The position numbers were made by a program, and so were the translations under genes. From positions 1 through 64,000 of the forward strand of contig NZ_JABEKT010000006.1 in the NCBI RefSeq assembly GCF_013283195.1: 64,000 bases of DNA, read 5' to 3'. The notes under the pieces were generated by a model. The model saw nothing but the letters and a program-made list of their open reading frames with translations, was not told the DNA's origin and made no database searches. The DNA is from Ensifer adhaerens. GTDB taxonomy: Bacteria; Pseudomonadota; Alphaproteobacteria; Rhizobiales; Rhizobiaceae. Below are positions 51,176 to 60,013 of the stretch, piece by piece. The first letter of the stretch is position 1, and each line of letters starts with the position of its first letter.

Positions 51176-51951
51176 TGAAACTCGCCGCTCTCCAGATGCA
51201 ATCGGCCTGCGGCGACGTTGCCGCCAATCTCGACCGCCTCGCGCGGGCGGCAAGGGAAGCGGCGTCGAAGGGCGCGACGCTTTTGTTGACGCCGGAACTC
51301 GGGCTCACCGGCTATGGGGCGGGGGATGCGATCCGCGCTCTCGCCGAACCGATCGATGGACCGATCGTCCGACGCCTGCTGGAGATATCGCGGGAAACCG
51401 GTATCGCGCTGATCGCCGGGTTTGCCGAGCGGGACGGGGACGTCGTCTATAACAGCGCCGTCCATGTTGATGGTGATGCGAAGCCGACGGTCTACCGGAA
51501 ATCGCATCTCTATGGCGACTACGAGCGCTCGCATTTTGCGCCGGAGAGACCGTCGACGAAGCTCTTCGTCCATCGCGGCGTCACCTGCGGCATGCTGATC
51601 TGCTACGACGTCGAGTTTCCGGAGAATGTGCGTCGGCTGGCCCTGGCCGGCGCCGAGGCCGTTCTGGTGCCGACGGCGCTGCCGGCCGGATGGTCGGGAA
51701 CCTTCATCGCCGATCACATGATCCAGACACGGGCCTTCGAGAACCAGGTCTTCGTGGCCTATATCAACCATTGCGGTTCCGATCCGCTGTTTTCCTTTGC
51801 CGGCCTGTCGCGCATCGCCTCTCCGGACGGACAGGTGCTGGCAAAGGGCGACGCGGCCCATGAAACGCTGATGTTTGCCGATATCGAGCCTGCGAGCTTC
51901 GCGGTCTCGCGGCTGGAAAATACCTATCTCGGCGATCTGAACCGTGCCTGA
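51172..51951 (+). CDS. Carbon-nitrogen hydrolase (nitrilase superfamily)
   Basis: A 259-residue amidase with the complete Glu-Lys-Cys triad: Glu42 (TPELGLTGY), Lys110 (YRKSHLYGD) and Cys144 (LICYDVEFPE). Members hydrolyse amides, carbamoyl amines or nitriles. It is last in the importer operon (ATGA overlap), so it probably acts on the imported compound. N-carbamoylputrescine amidase activity would fit the polyamine context, but the sequence alone does not prove it. Two ATGs in a row (51172, 51175) could each be the start. Confidence 0.88.
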   Translation: MMKLAALQMQSACGDVAANLDRLARAAREAASKGATLLLTPELGLTGYGAGDAIRALAEPIDGPIVRRLLEISRETGIALIAGFAERDGDVVYNSAVHVDGDAKPTVYRKSHLYGDYERSHFAPERPSTKLFVHRGVTCGMLICYDVEFPENVRRLALAGAEAVLVPTALPAGWSGTFIADHMIQTRAFENQVFVAYINHCGSDPLFSFAGLSRIASPDGQVLAKGDAAHETLMFADIEPASFAVSRLENTYLGDLNRA

Positions 51952-52056
51952 GATCGTTCCCCGGGGAAGAACAATCCGTTCTTGATTGTCTCCTTTTGAT
52001 AGTGCCGTGCCGACCCATATTGTGCTCAACGGAAAAGCCACACATTGGAGGCAATC

Positions 52057-53010
52057 ATGAGCTTGCAACTGACGGGTATTCATCATCTGACGGCGATCAC
52101 GGCGAATGCGCCGGAGAACCTGCGTTTCTACACCAAGGTTCTCGGGCTGCGGCTGGTCAAGAAGACCGTCAACCAGGACGATACCACCGCCTATCACCTG
52201 TTTTACGCAGACGGCCAAGCCACGCCCGGCACGGACCTGACCTTCTTCGACTGGCCGGTTGGTCGCGAAGGTCGCGGTACGCACAGCATCTCGCGCACTG
52301 GCCTGCGGGTCGGCAGCGCCGACAGCGTTCGCTGGTGGAAGGGACGTCTCGATGAGATGAAGGTGACTGCCGGCGACGTCAGTGACATCGATGGCCGCAC
52401 CTCGCTCGACTTCGAGGACGGCGAAGGCCAGCGTTTCCGGTTGATCGACGATGGCGGACTTTCGCCCTCGCACCCCTGGGAAAAGAGCCCGGTTCCCTCA
52501 GAGCACCAGATCAAGGGACTTGGTCCCATCACTATCAGCGTGCCCGACATCACCAACACCGAACTGGTGTTGACGCAGGTGATGAACATGACTGAGGCGA
52601 GACGCTATCCGTCGCCGGATGGTGAGGGCGAGGTTCATGTGTTCTCGATGGGTGAGGGCGGTCCGGCGGCCGAACTGCACGTGGCTGTCCAGCCGGGCCT
52701 GCCGATTGCCCGCCAGGGCGCCGGCGCCGTGCATCACGTCGCCTTCCGGGCACCGGATACCGACGCGCTGACGGCGTGGACCGAGCGCCTGCAGGGCTTC
52801 CGCCTGCCGTCGAGCGGCGAGGTTGAACGCTACTATTTCCGCTCGCTCTATTTCCGCGAGCCGAACGGCGTGCTCTTCGAGATCGCCACCGACGGGCCTG
52901 GTTTTGCCGTCGACGAACCGATGGAGACGTTGGGTGAAAGCCTGTCGCTGCCGCCGTTCCTGGAGCCGAAGCGGGCCCAGATCGAGGCGCGGCTGAAGCC
53001 GCTGGAATAA
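52057..53010 (+). CDS. Ring-cleaving dioxygenase, VOC family (MhqO-like)
   Basis: The 317-residue protein has two vicinal-oxygen-chelate modules. Metal ligands appear in [21 protein letters not shown] and [12 protein letters not shown]. The layout matches MhqO/YkcA-type hydroquinone dioxygenases. GGAGG precedes the ATG at 52057. A strong terminator follows at 53024-53050, so it is monocistronic. A paralogue fused to a hydrolase lies at 53985-55538. Confidence 0.88.
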   Translation: MSLQLTGIHHLTAITANAPENLRFYTKVLGLRLVKKTVNQDDTTAYHLFYADGQATPGTDLTFFDWPVGREGRGTHSISRTGLRVGSADSVRWWKGRLDEMKVTAGDVSDIDGRTSLDFEDGEGQRFRLIDDGGLSPSHPWEKSPVPSEHQIKGLGPITISVPDITNTELVLTQVMNMTEARRYPSPDGEGEVHVFSMGEGGPAAELHVAVQPGLPIARQGAGAVHHVAFRAPDTDALTAWTERLQGFRLPSSGEVERYYFRSLYFREPNGVLFEIATDGPGFAVDEPMETLGESLSLPPFLEPKRAQIEARLKPLE

Positions 53011-53023
53011 TGATGAAAAACAG

Positions 53024-53050
53024 AAAGCCGGGGCTCGTCCCCGGCTTTTT
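53024..53050 (+). terminator. Rho-independent terminator after the dioxygenase gene
   Basis: AAAGCCGGGG and CCCCGGCTTT form a ten-base stem with a five-base loop and a run of five Ts. Confidence 0.93.
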
Positions 53051-53130
53051 CGTCTATATCCCACTGATCCCATTGGCTTTCCCGCCGTGCCGACCCATGA
53101 TGGCGGCAACGCGCAACAAGGGCTCAGATC

Positions 53131-53694
53131 ATGGTGAAAATCCTCGGCATTTCAGGAAGCCTCAGGAAGGCGTCGTTCAACACCGGCCTGATGCAGGCGG
53201 CGGCAGTTGACGCGCCCGATGGTGTCGAATTCGAAACCGCGACGCTCCACGGCATTCCGCTCTATGACGGCGATGTCGAGGCAAAGGACGGAATCCCTGA
53301 AGCGGTCACCGGCCTGAAGCAAAAGATCATGGCCGCCGATGGCGTGATCCTGTTCACGCCCGAATACAACAACTCGATGCCCGGCGTCTTCAAGAACGCG
53401 ATCGACTGGCTGAGCCGGCCGTCGGCCGATATCGCCAAGGTGTTTCGCGGCCGGCATTTTGCGCTTGCCGGCACGTCGCCGGGCAATTTCGGCACGATCC
53501 TCAGCCAGAATGCCTGGCTGCCGGTCATGCGCACGCTTGGCGCCGAACTCTGGTCGGGCAAACGGCTCATGCTGCCGCGGGCGGAAACCCTGTTTGACGA
53601 GAATGGGACGCTGAGCGATGCCGAAGCCGGCGCTAGGCTGCGCGCATTCGTCAAAGCTTTTGCGGACTTTGCGGGGGCGGAGAGCAGTCGTTAG
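53131..53694 (+). CDS. NADPH-dependent FMN reductase
   Basis: This 187-residue flavodoxin-fold enzyme has the FMN phosphate loop GISGSLRKASFNTGL and the family signature FTPEYNNSMPGVFKNAIDWLSRP. Relatives reduce quinones, azo compounds or chromate with NAD(P)H. Placed between two dioxygenase genes it could reduce quinones to hydroquinones ahead of ring cleavage, which is inference. Confidence 0.9.
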   Translation: MVKILGISGSLRKASFNTGLMQAAAVDAPDGVEFETATLHGIPLYDGDVEAKDGIPEAVTGLKQKIMAADGVILFTPEYNNSMPGVFKNAIDWLSRPSADIAKVFRGRHFALAGTSPGNFGTILSQNAWLPVMRTLGAELWSGKRLMLPRAETLFDENGTLSDAEAGARLRAFVKAFADFAGAESSR

Positions 53695-53828
53695 GAGCTG
53701 CAGTTATAGGGCGGCTTTATTTAGGTGCGGCCATGGAAACAACCCATCTCCTGCTTTTTACGCTCTTCCTGACGCGAGCCGCTTCGCACTTTCTGCAAGA
53801 AATGCTCTCGCGAAAAACCAACGTTTGT

Positions 53829-53923
53829 GATCCTCGGGCTTGACCCGAGGATCCATCATTGTTGCGCCTAACCGATCTTCGTGTGGCCGCCAGCATATGG
53901 ATGCTCGGGGCAAGCCCGAGCAT
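53829..53923. repeat. Two related palindromes in a gene-free gap
   Basis: GATCCTCGGG/CCCGAGGATC (53829-53853) and ATGCTCGGG/CCCGAGCAT (53901-53923) are perfect stems with five-base loops in the 290-base gap between convergent genes. They share the TCGGG core and resemble dispersed rhizobial palindromic repeats. They may terminate both genes. Confidence 0.65.
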
Positions 53924-53984
53924 GACGGAGGGTGCGGAGCGGCCGCGGCGATGGCACCGGAAACCGCCGGCTGATTGGGAACCC

Positions 53985-55538
53985 TCAGGCGCCTTTTTCT
54001 TCCAACCACTGCTGGATGGCGGCGATGTCGGGGGCGCCGATCTCGTGGCCCATGTCCAGGTCGAGGGTTGTCACGTTCGCCCCGGTCTTGCCAAGCTCCG
54101 CCTTGAGCCGTGGCGCGAACTGGCCGTAACCGTCGGTCTTGCCGGTCAGAAGCAGGATGTTGGTGCCGGCGAGATCCGGCGCCGGCATATCGTCCAGCAC
54201 GAGCATCGAGCGCATCAGCACCACGTTCCGGATCAGACCGGGATGCAGCGTCATCAGCGCGACCAGCAGGTTGGCGCCGTTCGAATAGCCGATGAACACG
54301 ACCTTTGACAGATCGATACCGTAGCCGTCGCGCGCGCCTTCGAGAAAGGCAGCAAAGGCATCGGCTTCGGCGCGCGCGTCCTTCTGGTCGAAGGTGGTCG
54401 AGGAATAGCGCCTGAACCAGCGCGGCGAGCCTTCTTCGGTGGAGCGGCCGCGAACGCCGAGTAGCGTGGCTTTATCGTCAACCTGATGGCCGAGGTGCAG
54501 CAGTTGCGTCTCGTTGCCGCCGCTGCCGTGCAGAAGCACGAAGGTGCGGCCGTCGGGCGTCTCCGGATGATAGAAGCGGTGAACGAAGGGCAGGTCGCGC
54601 TCCGTCAAGCGCGGCTCGCCCGGCAGCGCGAATTGCGGCAGGCTGACCAGCGTTTCCGCGGTGCGATCGGCGAAGTGGGCCGGGATGAACAGCTGCGTGC
54701 CGAGCGTTTCCTTCGGTTCATCCAAGGTGAAGCCGGGTTTGTCCGTGGCAAATTCGTAGAGCGAACCGCCGGGTTCGCGGGCGTAGAGCGAATAGAAGTA
54801 CTTGCGATCATGGGCGTTGACGGTGGCATCGTCGCGCTTCAGGTCGTCGCGAACCTTCAGCACGGTTTCCTTGTCGGGGGCGCGAAAGGCGATGTGATCG
54901 ATCGTGCCGGTGCCGGGTGCTGCGGTCCAGAAGCCGGTGGCGTCGCGCACGTCGATAATGTCGCCTGATTGCGAGGTAAAGCGACGGATGGTGTCGGTGG
55001 CGCCGGTTTCGACATAGCCGAAATGCTCGGCGAGGAAGCGGGCGGAGTCGGCCGGCTGCTCCGTCAGGATCGTCGCGCCGCGCAGGCGCCGGATGGCGTC
55101 CGCTTCGGGAATGTCGCGCGTGCTCCAGGGCGAGGCTGCCGAAAGAGTGGCCGTTCCAACAAGCTTGACGATGACACCGTCCGGGTCCTTCAGCCGCAGT
55201 ACCGGCTCGCCGAATTCCTGGGCCGGACCAGAGATCTTGATGTTGTGCTGCAATGCGCGCGTCAGCCAGAAGCCGATGCTTTCAGGCGCGATGGCAAAGG
55301 CGATTTCGCTCGGCTGGCCGTGGCCGACGCGGCCGGGTGCGCCGTCTTCCCACATCAGGAAAGTGACAAGCGAGCCGGGGGACCCTTCGGCGTCGCCGTA
55401 GAAGAGATGGAGCTGGGTCGCATCCTCGTAGCCGCCGGTCCGCTTGACGAGGCGCAGGCCGAGAAAGCCGACGTAAAAATCGACGTTCGCCTGCACCTTG
55501 CGGGCAATCAGCGTGATGTGGTGGATGCCGCTCGTCAT
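53985..55538 (-). CDS. Fusion of VOC ring-cleaving dioxygenase and alpha/beta hydrolase
   Basis: In this 517-residue protein, residues 1-300 form a two-module dioxygenase like 52057-53010, with ligand candidates His6/His7, His215 and Glu262. Residues about 315-517 form an alpha/beta hydrolase of the carboxylesterase type. Its oxyanion region is LLHGSGGNE, the nucleophile Ser419 is in GYSNGAN, Asp469 in TGKTDGYGQ and His498 in DMGHEIG. The fusion joins the activities encoded by separate mhqO and mhqD genes in Bacillus. Ring cleavage followed by hydrolysis of the product would make a single detoxifying enzyme for hydroquinones or similar aromatics. Confidence 0.88.
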   Translation of the reverse strand: MTSGIHHITLIARKVQANVDFYVGFLGLRLVKRTGGYEDATQLHLFYGDAEGSPGSLVTFLMWEDGAPGRVGHGQPSEIAFAIAPESIGFWLTRALQHNIKISGPAQEFGEPVLRLKDPDGVIVKLVGTATLSAASPWSTRDIPEADAIRRLRGATILTEQPADSARFLAEHFGYVETGATDTIRRFTSQSGDIIDVRDATGFWTAAPGTGTIDHIAFRAPDKETVLKVRDDLKRDDATVNAHDRKYFYSLYAREPGGSLYEFATDKPGFTLDEPKETLGTQLFIPAHFADRTAETLVSLPQFALPGEPRLTERDLPFVHRFYHPETPDGRTFVLLHGSGGNETQLLHLGHQVDDKATLLGVRGRSTEEGSPRWFRRYSSTTFDQKDARAEADAFAAFLEGARDGYGIDLSKVVFIGYSNGANLLVALMTLHPGLIRNVVLMRSMLVLDDMPAPDLAGTNILLLTGKTDGYGQFAPRLKAELGKTGANVTTLDLDMGHEIGAPDIAAIQQWLEEKGA

Positions 55539-55633
55539 GTGTCGTCTCCCGATATGATGCGCTCACAAACCACATGCAGGTCATCCGCGCCAGAACCCCG
55601 GCGGAGAACGCTGTGTTCAACGCGGGCGGAAAA

Positions 55634-56491
55634 TCAGTTCCGGTCCTTGGAGAGGAAGGCCTTGAAGGCATCGGCAAAATCCGGATGCCAGCGCGACAGC
55701 GGCGGTCGGTTCTCGACGATGTCGCCGGCCGCCCACAGGATGCGCTTCTCGTCGGTGGACCTCACGACTTCGTTGTCAGGGCAGAGAATATAGAAATCGC
55801 CGCGCTCCAGGCTTTCCATCATGAAGTCGACGGTCTGATCCGGCGTCCAGGCACTCTCGGGCTTTTCCGTGCGGCCATTGGCGGTGAGCGACGTATAGAC
55901 GAAACCGGGAATGAGCAGATGGGCGTGGACCTGTCCGCCGGCGATGTTGCGCAGGTCATGTTCGAGCGCCTCGGTGAACGCCTTCACGCCGGCCTTCGAA
56001 ACATTGTAGGCGGGATCGCCGGGAGGCGTGGTGATGCCCTGCTTCGAGCCGGTGTTGATGATCACGGCCGGTTGCCCATGGGCAGTCATGTGCGGCGCGA
56101 AGACGCGCGAACCATTGATGACGCCCCAGAGATTGACGGCGAGCACCGCCTCCCAGTTTGCCTGCGGACCGAACATGGCGCTGCCCGGCTGAATGCCGGC
56201 ATTGTTCATCAACACGTGGACGGACCCGAAGCGCTCGCGCACGGCGTGCAGCAGCGCTTCGATATTCTCAAGGCGGGAGACATCGGTGGGAATGGCGACA
56301 ACGTACGTCGTGCCATGCGGCGAAAGCTCGGAGACCTCGGCTGCGGCTTGCGCCAGGCGTTCACCCTCGAGATCGGCTAGCACGACGCGCATCCCGAGCC
56401 GTGCGAAGCGGCGGGCGCTGGCAAGGCCGATGCCGGAGGCGGCACCGGTGACGACGGCAAGGTGATCGGCGGCAAAGGCGGGATGAGACAT
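55634..56491 (-). CDS. Short-chain dehydrogenase/reductase
   Basis: A 285-residue SDR with the cofactor motif VTGAASGIGLASARRFA, the NNAGIQPGSAMFG loop, and the catalytic Ser (NTGSKQG) and Tyr-x3-Lys (AYNVSKAG). Aspartate after the second strand (LADLEGERL) suggests NAD(H) preference. The ATG at 56491 with GGAG eight bases upstream was chosen; a longer frame to 56578 lacks domain support. Substrate unknown. Confidence 0.87.
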   Translation of the reverse strand: MSHPAFAADHLAVVTGAASGIGLASARRFARLGMRVVLADLEGERLAQAAAEVSELSPHGTTYVVAIPTDVSRLENIEALLHAVRERFGSVHVLMNNAGIQPGSAMFGPQANWEAVLAVNLWGVINGSRVFAPHMTAHGQPAVIINTGSKQGITTPPGDPAYNVSKAGVKAFTEALEHDLRNIAGGQVHAHLLIPGFVYTSLTANGRTEKPESAWTPDQTVDFMMESLERGDFYILCPDNEVVRSTDEKRILWAAGDIVENRPPLSRWHPDFADAFKAFLSKDRN

Positions 56492-56701
56492 GGCGGCGGC
56501 TCCAGCGGGCAGGATCTGACGCAAGAGATAGGGCACGACCTGATGGCTGTCCATCGTCACAGGACATGCCTGAAACAATGAAGCACCTGAAATCTATCCG
56601 TTTTTGGCAGGGCAAACCTTGCCGCCCCGTCGGTGCACGCTAGTTCCGATCAGGACCTTGGTAGCCGAAGTGGCCTGCCGCAACATGTATCGGATGGATT
56701 G

Positions 56702-57457
56702 ATGGCCGGAACGGCAACCCGCAACGACAAACGTATCCCCTGTGAAAGCTGTCCCTTGCGCAAGCTCGATCACTTCAGGGCATTTACCGCGGACGAGCTG
56801 GCTTTCATTTCGGAATTCAAGACCGGCGAACTCGCGGTCGACAGCGGGGCGACGATCCTGGTGGAAGGCTCGCACAGCGCCCATCTTTTTACGGTGCTGA
56901 CCGGCTGGGGCTTTCGCTACAAGATGCTCGATGATGGCCGCAGGCAGATCCTCAACTACATCATGCCCGGCGATCTCGTCGGGTTGCAGGGCAGCCTGAT
57001 GGGGGAAATGCAGCACTCGATCGAGGCGCTCTCCCCCGTCACGCTCTGTGTGTTCGAACGCGGCAAGCTTAATCGGCTCTACAGCAGCTATCCCGACCTC
57101 GCCTACGATCTGACGTGGATTGCTGCGCGCGAAGAGCGCATCCTCGACGAGAACCTCTTGAGCATCGGGCGGCGGTCTGCGCTGGAGCGCGCCGCCTATC
57201 TCATCGCCTTCCTTTACCAGCGCGCCAAGGCGCTCGACCTCTTCAACGGCAGCCGCGTGGCAATCCCGATCACCCAGCAGCACGTGGCCGATACGCTCGG
57301 CCTTTCGATCGTCCACACCAACAAGACGCTGAAGAAGCTGGCCGAGCGCGGCATGATCCGTTGGGCCGACAAGGGCTGCAACGTTCGCGACATCGACGGC
57401 CTGCTGGCAATCGCCGGCTGGGAAGGTTTTAGTGAGACCAAGCGGCCGTTGATCTGA
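56702..57457 (+). CDS. Crp/Fnr-family regulator with N-terminal CxxC
   Basis: This 251-residue regulator has an N-terminal cysteine pair (IPCESCPLRKLDHF), a cyclic-nucleotide-like sensor barrel and a C-terminal winged helix (ITQQHVADTLGLSIVHTNKTLKKLAERGMI). Fnr-type oxygen sensors use a Cys-x2-Cys-x5-Cys cluster plus one internal Cys; here only the pair is clear, so iron-sulfur binding is uncertain. The start at 56702 is the first ATG before the conserved region. Confidence 0.85.
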   Translation: MAGTATRNDKRIPCESCPLRKLDHFRAFTADELAFISEFKTGELAVDSGATILVEGSHSAHLFTVLTGWGFRYKMLDDGRRQILNYIMPGDLVGLQGSLMGEMQHSIEALSPVTLCVFERGKLNRLYSSYPDLAYDLTWIAAREERILDENLLSIGRRSALERAAYLIAFLYQRAKALDLFNGSRVAIPITQQHVADTLGLSIVHTNKTLKKLAERGMIRWADKGCNVRDIDGLLAIAGWEGFSETKRPLI

Positions 57458-57485
57458 CACTTTGCCGGGTAGACGCAAGACGCAA

Positions 57486-57511
57486 GGAGCCCCGCCGGAT
57501 GGCGGGGCTCC
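57486..57511. terminator. Bidirectional hairpin between the Crp/Fnr and dps genes
   Basis: GGAGCCCCGCC (57486-57496) pairs perfectly with GGCGGGGCTCC (57501-57511) around GGAT. It lies between two convergent stop codons. Confidence 0.75.
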
Positions 57512-57536
57512 ACTTGACGCGTCATGGTTGACGATG

Positions 57537-58049
57537 TCAGGCGGCGACGATCGCTCGCAGCATCCACAGTGCCTTTTCGTGGAAGGTGAGGCGATCGGTC
57601 AGCATGTCCGTCGTCACAAGGTCGTCATTCTCATCGGCTTTCACGCCCGCTTCGCGCATGCGCCGCACGGCTGCCTCGTGGTCGGCAATGAGGTCTGCGA
57701 CCATATCGGCCGCCGTCGTGTGGTTGACCGACGCGCTCGCCGGAGCGAACTGGTTGGCCTCGCCGAGCTTTGCCGGAGCGAGATGGCCAAGCGCACGGAT
57801 GCGTTCTGCAATGATGTCGGTCGCCTTGAACAGGGTATTGTAATGCTCTTCGGTCAGCTCATGCAGCGGCTTGAACAGCGGGCCGACGACGTTCCAGTGG
57901 TAGATGTGGCTCTTGATGACGAGCTTGTAGGTGTCGGCGAGAATGTCGGAGAGGGCGGCCGCCATCTGCTGGCGATAGGCTTTCTTCAGCCCGATGTCGA
58001 ATTCCTCGTCCTTGACCTTCGGTTTCAGCACGGAGGCTGCCTGTGCCAT
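57537..58049 (-). CDS. dps: Dps-family DNA-binding ferritin-like protein
   Basis: The 170-residue protein has the Dps ferroxidase signature: KSHIYHWNVVGPLFKPLHELTEEHY and the DIIAERIRALGHLAP segment. The lysine-containing N-terminal tail (LKPKVKDEEF) could contact DNA. Dps oxidises and stores iron and shields DNA in stress. An EcfG-type promoter lies about 95 bases upstream, consistent with general stress control. Confidence 0.95.
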   Translation of the reverse strand: MAQAASVLKPKVKDEEFDIGLKKAYRQQMAAALSDILADTYKLVIKSHIYHWNVVGPLFKPLHELTEEHYNTLFKATDIIAERIRALGHLAPAKLGEANQFAPASASVNHTTAADMVADLIADHEAAVRRMREAGVKADENDDLVTTDMLTDRLTFHEKALWMLRAIVAA

Positions 58050-58142
58050 GATCTTTCTCCAATCGGTTTCGGAAATTCATCCTGGGTGTCGAGACGCGGC
58101 CGCGATTGCGGCTTTCGGCCGTCGATGCGCCGCGTGCTATTG

Positions 58143-58167
58143 AACGCCCCGCCGAGCACCTTGTTCC
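58143..58167 (-). promoter_or_regulatory. EcfG-type general stress promoter of dps
   Basis: Read on the minus strand: GGAAC (58167-58163), a 16-base spacer, CGTT (58146-58143). It points toward dps and matches the EcfG consensus exactly. Confidence 0.8.
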
Positions 58168-58320
58168 TTCGTTTGCCAGAGTGAGGATGCGGCAAAATCG
58201 CTGACCGTTTCCAACATGTCTTTTTTAAATGCCGGGTGGTTTCGCGGGGGGTATAGATCAAGGTTGATTGCGGCGGCTGCTCCTGCGGCCGCCGCATGGT
58301 TCTCGCGAAAGGTGGACCGA

Positions 58321-58707
58321 ATGCCAACGATCGAGATTCCACCGTCGATCAGAACTGTGCTCGTTCTGGAAGACAATTTCATCATCGCGATGGATGCGGA
58401 GGAAATCCTGACATCCATCGGGATCTCCAACGTGCAGATCGCGACCAACGCTGAGCAGGCGATGCAGCTCATTTCGGCACAGACGTTCGATTTCATCATG
58501 CTCGATGTCAATCTCGAGAATGAGACGAGCTTTGCGGTTGCCGACGCGATCATTGCCCGCGGCATATGCTTCGGCTTTACCAGCGGCTACGGCGATGCGG
58601 AGATCTTTCCGGCGCATCTGCGCGGCGTCCCCAGGATCGACAAACCGTTCAACGAGAGCTCGATCGGTAATCTGATCGCCACGGCCACCAGGCGCGAGGG
58701 CGTTTAG
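58321..58707 (+). CDS. Single-domain response regulator
   Basis: This 128-residue lone receiver has an acidic pocket (VLVLEDNF), phosphoacceptor Asp62 (IMLDVNLE), Thr87 in FGFTSGYGD, and Lys108 in RIDKPF. The FTSGYGD segment resembles the PFxFATGY signature of receivers tied to the general stress response. ATG at 58321 follows AAGGTGG. It is divergent from dps. Confidence 0.87.
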   Translation: MPTIEIPPSIRTVLVLEDNFIIAMDAEEILTSIGISNVQIATNAEQAMQLISAQTFDFIMLDVNLENETSFAVADAIIARGICFGFTSGYGDAEIFPAHLRGVPRIDKPFNESSIGNLIATATRREGV

Positions 58708-58909
58708 CCGCCGCGCCCTGTGTTTCTTCACCGCGTGTGTCGAGCAGCGCCGCCACCATCGGTCGCAGCGCTGTTTGCAGACTGAGGACTTCCAGACACC
58801 GGCCAAGTATGCGACTTTGTTGGCATCCTCGCGACGAAGGCGAGGCGCATCTTGTCTGTTGGCGGGCATTCGAAAATGCCTCGATCAATGCTGGAGCCGG
58901 GTGGAGCGT

Positions 58910-60013
58910 ATGGCGCAATTCACATGCAGCGTGCGGCACTGTGGTTGGGCAATCGTGCTCGCCTCGACGATCTTGCTGGCCTCGTGCGAGAAGCAGGAGG
59001 CGGAAGCCGCAAGGCCGGAAACAACCGTTCGGATCGTTGAAGCGGCGCTCACCGATTACCAGCAGACCGTCACCCTGACCGGTGAAGTCGTGGCGCATGT
59101 GCAGGCGAACCTTGCCTTTCGCGTTAGCGGCCAGGTGACAGAGTGGTTCGCGGATGTCGGCGCCCATGTCGAGGACGGCGAGCTTCTGGCGAAGATCGAT
59201 CCGCGCGAGCAGGAGGCCGATGTTCAAGCGTCCGAAGCGGCGGTAAAGGCCGCAGAAGCGCAATTGCGGCAGGCCCAGGCGACATTGACCCGGCAGAACA
59301 CCCTGATGACGCAGGGCTTTACGACGCGCCGTGATCTCGACCAGGCCGAGACTGCCGCGCGCACGGCGGCAAGTGCTTTGGACGCCGCCAATGCGGAACT
59401 CGAGAGTGCGCGCACCGCTCTTTCCTACACCGAATTGCGCTCGAGTGCCGCGGGGATCGTTACCGTCCGACATGCCGAGGTGGGACAGGTCGTGCAGGCG
59501 GCGCAAACCATGTTCTCCGTTGCCAAGGACGGTCCGCGGGACGCCATCTTCAATGTTCACGAGGGGTTGTTGTTCATGAGGCCGGCGAGCGAGGATGTGA
59601 CACTGGCGCTGGTCAGCGACCCCTCGGTCACGGCGATCGCTCGCGTGAGCGAGATCTCCCCGACGATAGACGCCAAGGCCGGCACGGTGCGGGTGAAGCT
59701 GGCGATGCAGGAGACGCCGGAGCGCATGACGCTCGGTTCATCGGTGACCGGTGTCGCCCGTTTCGAGCCGGCCAAGGTCATCGCGCTGCCGTGGACGGCG
59801 CTCACTGCCGTCGACGGCAAGCCAGCGGTCTGGATCGTCGATCCCAGCGACAGCACGGTCAGCCTCAAGCCGATCGAGGTCAAGTCCTATGAAAGCGGCC
59901 GGGTGCTCGTCGCTTCCGGGCTTTCGGTCGGCGAGAAGGTCGTGGCGGAGGGCGGCAAATTCCTGCGCCCGGGCTTGGTGGTGCATGCGGTGGCTGAGGA
60001 GCAGGCGAAATGA
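58910..60013 (+). CDS. RND efflux periplasmic adaptor lipoprotein, first
   Basis: A 367-residue membrane-fusion protein with a lipobox (STILLASC) for lipid anchoring to the inner membrane. The lipoyl half-motifs flank a short coiled coil (about 95-175); a beta-barrel and membrane-proximal domain follow (TVRVKLAMQETPERMTLGSSV). It would link the RND pump to an outer-membrane channel. It overlaps the next adaptor gene by four bases. Confidence 0.9.
   Translation: MAQFTCSVRHCGWAIVLASTILLASCEKQEAEAARPETTVRIVEAALTDYQQTVTLTGEVVAHVQANLAFRVSGQVTEWFADVGAHVEDGELLAKIDPREQEADVQASEAAVKAAEAQLRQAQATLTRQNTLMTQGFTTRRDLDQAETAARTAASALDAANAELESARTALSYTELRSSAAGIVTVRHAEVGQVVQAAQTMFSVAKDGPRDAIFNVHEGLLFMRPASEDVTLALVSDPSVTAIARVSEISPTIDAKAGTVRVKLAMQETPERMTLGSSVTGVARFEPAKVIALPWTALTAVDGKPAVWIVDPSDSTVSLKPIEVKSYESGRVLVASGLSVGEKVVAEGGKFLRPGLVVHAVAEEQAK

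Noticed and set aside
53829-53923. CRISPR-like repeat pair
   Set aside because: Only two palindromes with different arm sequences and no regular spacers; they are dispersed palindromic repeats or terminators.
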